DNA from: Prolixibacteraceae bacterium UBA5740
GTDB taxonomy: Bacteria; Bacteroidota; Bacteroidia; Bacteroidales; Prolixibacteraceae
Assembly (NCBI GenBank): GCA_002419285.1
Contig: DIFU01000071.1
Span: 1-6,029, forward strand
DNA: 6,029 nucleotides
Direction of reading: 5' to 3'
The notes under the pieces are model-generated. The model was not told the DNA's origin, made no database searches, and saw only the letters and a program-made list of their open reading frames with translations. The translations under genes were made by a program, and so were the position numbers. How positions within the stretch are numbered: position 1 is the stretch's first letter; each line of letters begins with the position of its first letter. This document shows, piece by piece, positions 1 to 5,595 of the stretch.

Positions 1-360
1 GGATTGGATTTTACGTTAATGAAAACATATAAGGACGAAAATCAGCATCTAAGCCTTGAATTCGCTGTACATAACACAAATTCCGGGGAAGCAAAGGTAA
101 GAATTCCTCTACATGGTTTTAAAGATGAGGTGAATCCTAATATAACCGGATCGCGTGGAAAGGCGGAATGGATTCCCAAGGCCGGACTTGAGGCTGTGAT
201 TCAGCCTGATGAAATCCGATCTCTAATTTGTGAAATTGACAATTGGGAGATGAGTATTCTGCCTGAGTTTGATATCAGAGTCGTTCGTAATTCTGGGGAA
301 CTGCATAAAATAAGCATGTTTAGCATACCTCTCTCTTATGTATCCACAGAAGGTGAATAA
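1..360 (+). CDS. C-terminal part of an unidentified beta-rich protein (5' partial)
   Basis: The frame is open from the first base to TAA at 358-360, so the true start probably lies left of the window. A TTG at 4 and an ATG at 19 are in frame, but neither is needed as a start. About 119 residues are visible. They alternate hydrophobic and polar residues in short strands (SLEFAVHN, EFDIRVVRN, MFSIPLSYV), with Gly/Asn-Pro turns and a Trp in EAEW-like context (AEWIPK). This pattern suits an immunoglobulin-like or other beta-sandwich domain at the end of an exported protein. There is no heme motif, no membrane helix and no recognisable catalytic signature in the visible part. I do not recognise the family. 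The gene lies 66 nt upstream of the 815-residue secreted protein on the same strand, with a strong stem-loop in between, so shared transcription is uncertain. That it is coding is supported by the open frame, plausible composition and the stem-loop just after its stop. Confidence 0.6.
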   Translation, partial: GLDFTLMKTYKDENQHLSLEFAVHNTNSGEAKVRIPLHGFKDEVNPNITGSRGKAEWIPKAGLEAVIQPDEIRSLICEIDNWEMSILPEFDIRVVRNSGELHKISMFSIPLSYVSTEGE

Positions 361-369
361 CAAATAATT

Positions 370-401
370 ATCCTGGCTCTCAATTTACTGAGAGCCAGGA
401 T
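370..401 (+). terminator. Perfect 13-bp stem-loop, probable intrinsic terminator
   Basis: The arms at 370-382 (ATCCTGGCTCTCA) and 389-401 (TGAGAGCCAGGAT) are exact reverse complements around a 6-nt loop, ATTTAC. The hairpin begins 9 nt after the stop codon at 358-360 and is followed by a T-rich but interrupted tract (TTCATTTCACTTT, 401-413). This fits a rho-independent terminator for the upstream gene. The tract is not a clean poly-T run, and only 25 nt separate the hairpin from the next start codon. It could therefore instead act inside a shared transcript as an attenuator or an mRNA-stabilising or processing structure. Confidence 0.7.
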
Positions 402-426
402 TCATTTCACTTTAATGTTATAAATC

Positions 427-2874
427 ATGAAAAACCTGTTTCAGCTGATTCTAATTCTTATGAGCCTATCAGTTTCTGCACAGGAATACAAATCATTTGA
501 AATAAATAACGTTTCTGAAGAAGAGGTATGGCCTGCTGTAACTAAAACCTTGCAAGCACAAAAACTCCCAAGAGTAACTGTTAACAAGAATACCGGAGTT
601 GGTGAAACAGGGTATTACAATTATACCGCAATGATGATAAAAAACAGGTGCCGGTTTAAGTTTGAGTATGCAGCCGGGGATTTAACTGTAAGCATATTTG
701 GAAGACAATACTTAAGCGATGGCGGTTGGGCTGATAATATGCTGCCCATGTCGAAAAACCAGGCATCAAAGATACTTGATCCTATTGAAAAACAACTTTC
801 TGCCTTATTAAGCAACGGAATAAATACATCAGTACAAGCAACGGCATTGCAGACACAGCAAGCCACTTCGCCAAATCGTACAAAAGCAGGTGTTTATGAT
901 GATTTTGTGGTTGTAAAAACCGAAGACGATAAAGTTGATGTGCTGGCAGTGCTAATCAATGAAAACATTGTTGGGTTTGACCTTTGGGAAGATCAGAAAA
1001 AGGTTAAAGCGTTATTATTTAAAGAAAATAAAGACTCTGAAACAATAATCCTTGAATTTGACGAAAATGGATTTCCAACACATCTGAGAATACAAGAACT
1101 AGTTATCAAAATTAATGCAAATGATTCAGGTGAATTAAACCTTACATTAAATGATACTACTGGTAAATACGTTGGTGTACATCAGGTATCAATTAATCCT
1201 GTCCCTGTTCAGCCACAGACTGATGTGATTTTCGAGAATGACAATACTCATGGGCCATGTAATGAAACCGAAGTTATGGCTATGGATCTTACTCTTTCTG
1301 ATTGGTTAGGCTATTCTTCCTATGCAATAACCCAGATAATAAATGGGTTGCAAAAAGACAAAATAGTGTCTACGGTAGCCATTGAATTAGGTAAAAGCCT
1401 GGGGGTAACTATTACAGATCCTCAAAATCGATTTTTTCTTAATGAACTTAGCACAGCAGTCGGACTTATAGGTCTCGAGGGAACAGTCAGTGCTGCTACT
1501 GCAACACTTGCAAGCTTTGCCCCCGCATTAGCTCCACTTGCCCCAATTTTGATAGGTTCAGGCGTAATTCTGGGCGGGTTAAAACTATCTTATGATGCCT
1601 GGATGAGATTAAAGGAAAGGCATTGGCCAACACCAAAGTTGAGCATTGCAGGATTTAACTCAGTTATTGCAGGGAGTTTTGGGGAATGGGGAAAAGAGCC
1701 TACCATATTACAAGCCGAATCAAATTACCCGAATGTTGAAATTCAGTGGGAAGTCGCATCTTCAGATCTTACAATTAAACCCATACAAATGGGAGATGAA
1801 AATTATGTTCCAAACTATACATCAGTTGAGGTTTATGCCAGGGAAACGGATGACCTGCTGCAATATATTGATGCTTATCAGATCATTGATAACAAGGAAA
1901 TACGGAAAAGAATGAATTATACGATTGTTGCCCCTAACTACTATTATATGCCCTACCCAAATTGCAGTAGGCTGCATGATTTAGGGTTAATCACTGACGA
2001 ACAGTTTGAACAATGCTCCATTCAGGAAGATTTGTGTAAAGATGAAATCATGGATTCAAAAGGACATATATTGGAAAACGATCCGAGAATTCTTGAAGCT
2101 ATTTTAAGCGAACATTTGTTAAGTGCTTCCGGTTTGGTTGATGAATCATCCAAACTCGATTCGAAAAAGCTTAATATGGTTCGAAAAATCTGGAAAACAG
2201 ACGGAACTCCCTATCCTACTGAAGAAGCAGGTCAGTTTCGTTCATTTGTAAAGCCCGCTCCCTGCATGAGTAAATGGTTTGGATTTCAGGACAGAGATTC
2301 CATCATACTTCTGGCCCACGAAGCCATGGATAAAATAAGTGTAAATGACAGCAAAATTAAGGCATTGCAAAAAACTGCCGAGATGACACTAAAGCAAAGT
2401 CAGGATTTTAATGACCCGCGTGTTGTAAAGATTGCAGCTGATATAAACTTGCTGGAAGATGATTCCGACAAAATAAGGGAAGGATACGGTGAGAGAATCA
2501 GCAAGATTGCCGGGAAAGGAACGATTCGTTTTTCATTTACCCAAACAGACCGCTCATCATGTTATCGCGCCAATGGGGTTTATGTATCGGGTGCACATTG
2601 GGAAAACAGCTGGTTGACAATTTTACTGCGGTTTGAAATCTCGCCGAAGCAATGTCGGGAAGAATTGGAGTATGGGGCAGTATTTGAAGGCGAAGGAATT
2701 GGTACCGTAACCTGTATTTATTATGGCAAAGATAAAAAGGAAATTTCGAAAGGAGCAATTCCTAATTTCTCCGGAAAGTTTCAGGCAGCAATCAATTTTC
2801 CTGCATTTGAGCAAATTGAACTAATTGATTTTTTCAAATCGGAACCAAGTGGTATATGGAAAGAATCGAATTGA
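427..2874 (+). CDS. Large secreted protein of unknown function with central hydrophobic segment
   Basis: The 815 residues start at ATG 427, chosen because it begins a clear Sec signal peptide: Lys2, hydrophobic core about 4-17, and a signal peptidase I-type SVSAQ end near residues 15-19. There is no lipobox Cys. Residues about 22-130 look like a small alpha/beta domain (two amphipathic helices around strands), reminiscent of helix-grip or DUF4468-type domains of Bacteroidota envelope proteins; this is a weak resemblance only. Residues about 155-258 are beta-rich. Residues 343-384 form a long uncharged Ala/Gly/Leu/Pro segment, broken only by Glu351, with a proline-rich centre (APALAPLAP) that could be a membrane hairpin. 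Residues about 400-510 are beta-rich and Tyr-rich, 630-697 are mostly helical, and 698-800 are again beta-rich. Nine cysteines (for example 513, 530, 537, 712, 743, 763) could form disulfides outside the cytoplasm. I see no Type IX secretion C-terminal domain, protease, glycosidase or nuclease motif. No Shine-Dalgarno sequence is evident, as usual for Bacteroidota. Function is unknown. Confidence 0.9.
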   Translation: MKNLFQLILILMSLSVSAQEYKSFEINNVSEEEVWPAVTKTLQAQKLPRVTVNKNTGVGETGYYNYTAMMIKNRCRFKFEYAAGDLTVSIFGRQYLSDGGWADNMLPMSKNQASKILDPIEKQLSALLSNGINTSVQATALQTQQATSPNRTKAGVYDDFVVVKTEDDKVDVLAVLINENIVGFDLWEDQKKVKALLFKENKDSETIILEFDENGFPTHLRIQELVIKINANDSGELNLTLNDTTGKYVGVHQVSINPVPVQPQTDVIFENDNTHGPCNETEVMAMDLTLSDWLGYSSYAITQIINGLQKDKIVSTVAIELGKSLGVTITDPQNRFFLNELSTAVGLIGLEGTVSAATATLASFAPALAPLAPILIGSGVILGGLKLSYDAWMRLKERHWPTPKLSIAGFNSVIAGSFGEWGKEPTILQAESNYPNVEIQWEVASSDLTIKPIQMGDENYVPNYTSVEVYARETDDLLQYIDAYQIIDNKEIRKRMNYTIVAPNYYYMPYPNCSRLHDLGLITDEQFEQCSIQEDLCKDEIMDSKGHILENDPRILEAILSEHLLSASGLVDESSKLDSKKLNMVRKIWKTDGTPYPTEEAGQFRSFVKPAPCMSKWFGFQDRDSIILLAHEAMDKISVNDSKIKALQKTAEMTLKQSQDFNDPRVVKIAADINLLEDDSDKIREGYGERISKIAGKGTIRFSFTQTDRSSCYRANGVYVSGAHWENSWLTILLRFEISPKQCREELEYGAVFEGEGIGTVTCIYYGKDKKEISKGAIPNFSGKFQAAINFPAFEQIELIDFFKSEPSGIWKESN

Positions 2875-2948
2875 TTTACGGATCCATTCTGGTAAAAGAT
2901 CTGGTTTGATCAGAGCGGAAAAATAATTACTGAAAAATTGAGGTGTGT
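2875..2948. other. Convergent intergenic gap
   Basis: These 74 nt separate the 3' ends of the 815-residue gene and the barrel gene, which face each other. I see two short A-runs (T-runs for the leftward operon) and a direct TCTGGT pair (2888-2893 and 2900-2905), but no GC-rich stem followed by a T-tract in either direction. Termination here is either weak or rho-dependent. No small gene is supported. Confidence 0.5.
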
Positions 2949-4574
2949 TTAAAAGCTTCTGCGCAAGTTTAGGTAAACCCGGTTAAATTGTTCCTCCTCC
3001 TGAAATGTGCTTTCAACATTGAGCGAAAAGTATAATTTTTTGGTAGCCCGGTATGAGAAGTCGATTTCTCCGATATGTTGGACCAGATTATTGAAAGCAT
3101 TCAGGTAATCGAAATTTACATATCGGTAGGAGGCTGATGTCGAGAGCTTATCATTTAGGAAGTATTTTGAAATTCTTGCCCCGTATATCTGTCCGTCAAG
3201 GTAATTGGTTTCCATGATGCTTGCCGATGCGTGGAATGTTGCTTTAATCGTCGGGATATCCGACCATGTTGCCGATCCATTCAGTGTGTTGGTTGGCCTG
3301 AAATCTCCGGCCCGGTTTCTGGTTCCTGCCGTGAGCCCCAGGGAAAGCACTCGCATAGGTTTGTAATTTACCCTCAACCTCAACCCCTGTCGGACCGATT
3401 GCTGCAAAACTTCATCAGCATAATTCCGGAAGGTTTCGTAATAGATTACATTTTTTCGGTTGTCGTAGATGCCGGAAACCGAAATTTTCGGGCTTACCCT
3501 GAAATTCAGCGAAAGATAAAAGCTCGTCAGGTCGATCATGCCCACAGGCTGGTCATTTTCAAGTTTAAACAGGTCGAGCTCAATGGAAGAAAAAGCGATG
3601 AGGTTTCGAAGAAGGGTGTTGGTATGCTGAAAATAAACCACCCGTCGGTCAGTTTTGCCGAAATACAGCTGGTCATAAAAGGCAACCGACGATTGGGCGT
3701 ATCCATTTTTCATGGATTGGGAATGACCTGCCCAAAACCCATACCGGAGCAAGTTTGGGTTAAATCCGTAATCGGAAGGATCTGGCCGGGTCCCCGCAAA
3801 GATTCCGGCATGCATTTTCCCAAAGGTCAATGCGAACTCCAGTCCATCAAAAGAACCCATGTTGGCAATTCGCGGATTGATGATTCTTCCTGCCTTAATG
3901 GTCACTGACCTGTTCATCTCATAGTTAATTGCCAGACTATATATTTTCAGAGCATCAAAAATATTCTGACGAACAACATCCCATTCATTGATCCTGTGTG
4001 TAAATAACACATAGGTTTCAGAAGAAAGTTTTGAACCAGAAATGTTTAATGCAGAGGCCGATAGTGTGTACCTCATGCGGTAAGAATCCGAACCGGTTCC
4101 CGAAAACATGGAATAAGAAGCGACTGACAACCTTCCTGAAAACTGGGTATACCTCTTGCCTGGATCCTTTTCCATCATGGTTGATACTAATGCCTGTTCT
4201 CCAATATCCCTGTCAGGAATTTCAGGCTCCAGTTGTTCAATGGCTGGAGCCGAGGCCTGTATTTTTGGATTTGTCCAGACTTTATCGCCTGTTTTTAAAG
4301 CAAATTCCCCAATCGGATCACACAGGCATGAAAGGGATGATTTGCTCTTCACCACCAGTGTGGCCATTGCCGTGTCATTGATACTGGCATAGAGGGTATC
4401 GCCATCTTCTATTCCCACAGTGCTGACAAACTTTACATACACATTATTGGTGCTGATATAAGAAATGGTCCCTTCTTTAAGTTCATGTAAAGACTGTCCG
4501 GTTGCCATGTTTTTCCCAAATACCATCAGGACTGGCAGCAGGCAATATATGATCCATCTGGGATTGTCAGTCAT
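2949..4574 (-). CDS. Outer-membrane beta-barrel protein with N-terminal periplasmic domain, cytochrome operon partner
   Basis: The 541 residues start at ATG 4572-4574, which overlaps the stop of the upstream 13-heme cytochrome gene by 8 nt. Residues 1-26 are a signal peptide (Arg6, hydrophobic core 8-20, cleavage probably near TGQ 25-27). Residues about 33-103 form a compact beta-rich, SH3-like domain (GTISYIS, VYVKFV, GDTLYA, LVVKSKS, GDKVW) with a C-x-C pair at 83/85. An acidic, Pro-containing linker follows (104-140). From about 142 to the end the sequence alternates hydrophobic/aromatic and polar residues in amphipathic strands with polar turns, and ends in Arg-Arg-Ser-Phe. A C-terminal Phe is the usual outer-membrane barrel signature. 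A segment at 229-246 (GRIINPR...GSFDGLEF) resembles motifs in porin-like barrels. With about 400 residues, the barrel could hold roughly 16-20 strands. There are no heme motifs. Co-translation with two multiheme cytochromes suggests it anchors or sheathes them at the outer membrane. The alternative is a porin or transporter that merely shares the operon. Confidence 0.88.
   Translation of the reverse strand: MTDNPRWIIYCLLPVLMVFGKNMATGQSLHELKEGTISYISTNNVYVKFVSTVGIEDGDTLYASINDTAMATLVVKSKSSLSCLCDPIGEFALKTGDKVWTNPKIQASAPAIEQLEPEIPDRDIGEQALVSTMMEKDPGKRYTQFSGRLSVASYSMFSGTGSDSYRMRYTLSASALNISGSKLSSETYVLFTHRINEWDVVRQNIFDALKIYSLAINYEMNRSVTIKAGRIINPRIANMGSFDGLEFALTFGKMHAGIFAGTRPDPSDYGFNPNLLRYGFWAGHSQSMKNGYAQSSVAFYDQLYFGKTDRRVVYFQHTNTLLRNLIAFSSIELDLFKLENDQPVGMIDLTSFYLSLNFRVSPKISVSGIYDNRKNVIYYETFRNYADEVLQQSVRQGLRLRVNYKPMRVLSLGLTAGTRNRAGDFRPTNTLNGSATWSDIPTIKATFHASASIMETNYLDGQIYGARISKYFLNDKLSTSASYRYVNFDYLNAFNNLVQHIGEIDFSYRATKKLYFSLNVESTFQEEEQFNRVYLNLRRSF
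4567..4574 (-). promoter_or_regulatory. 8-nt start/stop overlap, translational coupling site
   Basis: On the minus strand ATGACTGA holds both the ATG of the barrel gene and, in another frame, the TGA that ends the 13-heme cytochrome (codons GAT GAC TGA). No separate ribosome-binding site is apparent. Re-initiation by ribosomes finishing the cytochrome is the simplest way to start the barrel protein, tying their amounts together. Confidence 0.75.
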
Positions 4575-5595
4575 CTTCGGTTCCGTTAGGATGGCACGAA
4601 AGGCAATTCAGGCTATTATATGAATATCCCCCAACCTCCTTGTGTTTGTCGTTCATCTCTTCCTGACGGTGCTCATGGCAATTCAGGCAAGAAAAAGCAC
4701 TGTAATTGTTTTGATCCGAATGACAAGTTGAGCAGTTGTCCCATTCTCCTTTGTGCTTGCCCGAAAACACCGGAAAGTAGAAGGCATCGTGTATATCGAA
4801 TCTGGCCGGTTCCCATCCTGGATCGATGGTATGGCAGTCGAGGCATTGAGTGGTGAATCCTGCTTGCCTGTGTGAAGGATTGACTGCGTTGTTATAATCC
4901 GCCTGATGACAACCATAGCAATCTGAAGGCAAGGGCTCAAAGATTCCTGTTTTATGACAAGCGGTGCAGTTTTCCAACTGATGGCCTTTAGTGAGCGGAA
5001 AGAAGTCATGGTTGATTCCCGTAGCCCTCCATTCAAATCCGTCAATCCGGTGACAGTCGCCACAGTCAGTCGGAAATCCGCCCTGCAGGTGATTGGGATT
5101 TGTGGCCGCTTCATAGTCTGGTCGGTGACAATCAATACATTCGATGCCCATTGGCTGAAATTTAAGCAGGGAAGGAGATTGATGGCATTGCTGGCAATCG
5201 GCTTTGTGATGAGCACCAACCAGTGGGAATCGGCTCAACTGGTGAATCTCCGTAATATTATGAACCAGCCAGGAATTTGGGTCGTGGCACCTGTCACAAT
5301 CGAATCCGACTGTATTATTGTGCAAATCGGCATGACAATCGACACAACTGGATTTGGCATCGCTGAACACGAGGGTTATGTGACATGCCCTGCAATCAGT
5401 ATACAGGTGTTGACCATCAAGGATGAAGCCTGTAGTTTCATGGCTGAATGAAGCCTTTTCTGTATCGTAGGTCCATCCTTGGGTGGAATGACAGTCAGAG
5501 CAATCCATTTTCAGTCTGTCGCCATGCGGGTTCTGCGGTACCCGGGCCATCAATGCCAGCAATGGCAAAACTATCAGGAATGACAACTTGCGCAT
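4567..5595 (-). CDS. Periplasmic multiheme cytochrome c with 13 CxxCH motifs (four triheme modules plus one)
   Basis: The 342 residues start at ATG 5593-5595, chosen because it opens a signal peptide (Arg2-Lys3, hydrophobic core 4-17, likely cleavage after LMA18). The mature chain is probably soluble in the periplasm; no second membrane segment or lipobox is seen. Thirteen covalent heme c sites (CxxCH) begin at Cys 32, 68, 84, 100, 134, 153, 178, 210, 226, 251, 288, 303 and 331. Equivalent sites recur every 68-80 residues (32, 100, 178, 251, 331), defining four triheme modules and a last single heme. Each module has Trp 9-11 residues after its first heme Cys (41, 109, 189, 261) and an F-x-L-x-G-x-H-like segment before its second heme (His63, 129, 205, 281). 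Sixteen non-motif His are present, enough for bis-His ligation of all 13 hemes. By family knowledge it is an electron-transfer protein that needs the Ccm/Ccs heme-attachment machinery. It overlaps the upstream cytochrome by 22 nt and the downstream barrel by 8 nt. The electron donor and acceptor are unknown. Confidence 0.96.
   Translation of the reverse strand: MRKLSFLIVLPLLALMARVPQNPHGDRLKMDCSDCHSTQGWTYDTEKASFSHETTGFILDGQHLYTDCRACHITLVFSDAKSSCVDCHADLHNNTVGFDCDRCHDPNSWLVHNITEIHQLSRFPLVGAHHKADCQQCHQSPSLLKFQPMGIECIDCHRPDYEAATNPNHLQGGFPTDCGDCHRIDGFEWRATGINHDFFPLTKGHQLENCTACHKTGIFEPLPSDCYGCHQADYNNAVNPSHRQAGFTTQCLDCHTIDPGWEPARFDIHDAFYFPVFSGKHKGEWDNCSTCHSDQNNYSAFSCLNCHEHRQEEMNDKHKEVGGYSYNSLNCLSCHPNGTEDD
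4591..5502 (-). repeat. Tandem triheme protein-level repeat in the 13-heme cytochrome
   Basis: Four coding repeats run on the minus strand at 5332-5502, 5125-5298, 4906-5064 and 4675-4845, measured from the first heme Cys to the third heme His of each. A lone final CxxCH lies at 4591-4605. Each repeat reads CxxCH, Trp about ten residues after the first Cys, His, an F-x-L-x-G-x-H-like segment, CxxCH, CxxCH, then a His 8-13 residues before the next unit. The repetition is clear in protein landmarks but has diverged at DNA level, so it is an old internal duplication. Confidence 0.85.
5574..5595 (-). promoter_or_regulatory. 22-nt overlap of two cytochrome genes, start-site overlap
   Basis: The last seven codons of the upstream cytochrome (ending C-A-S-C-H-S-stop, TGA at 5574-5576) share their bases with the start of the next cytochrome (M-R-K-L-S-F-L), read in another frame. 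The same DNA therefore encodes a heme-binding site and the start of a signal peptide. The overlap implies coupled translation and co-evolution of the two genes. Confidence 0.75.

Noticed and set aside
402..426. Bacteroidota-type promoter for the 815-residue gene
   Set aside because: The stretch is AT-rich (TTATAAAT) but lacks a TAnnTTTG-type -7 element with an upstream TTG, so no promoter call is justified.
1646..1915. Overlapping 89-codon frame inside the 815-residue gene
   Set aside because: It is an out-of-frame reading of a clearly coding region, with no start context, signal or domain of its own.
2875..2948. Intrinsic terminator between the convergent genes
   Set aside because: Only short GATC self-pairings and a TCTGGT direct repeat are present. 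There is no stable stem followed by a T-tract in either orientation.
3231..3908. Plus-strand open frame of 225 codons opposite the barrel gene
   Set aside because: The opposing frame has a signal peptide, barrel-like strands, a terminal Phe and operon overlap. The plus-strand translation is rich in Arg/Cys/Pro without any domain pattern.
4683..5219. Minus-strand open frame of 178 codons in another frame of the cytochrome
   Set aside because: It lies entirely within the cytochrome gene, has no signal peptide or motif, and is a frame shadow of the real gene.
4954..5451. Plus-strand open frame of 165 codons inside the 13-heme cytochrome gene
   Set aside because: It is antisense to a gene with 13 regularly spaced CxxCH motifs and a signal peptide. 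The codon bias of heme motifs tends to remove stops on the opposite strand, and its translation has no coherent features.
5574..5595. A frameshift splitting one long cytochrome into two genes
   Set aside because: The downstream frame begins with a proper signal peptide (Arg-Lys, hydrophobic core, LMA cleavage site), which would make no sense inside a continuous periplasmic chain.
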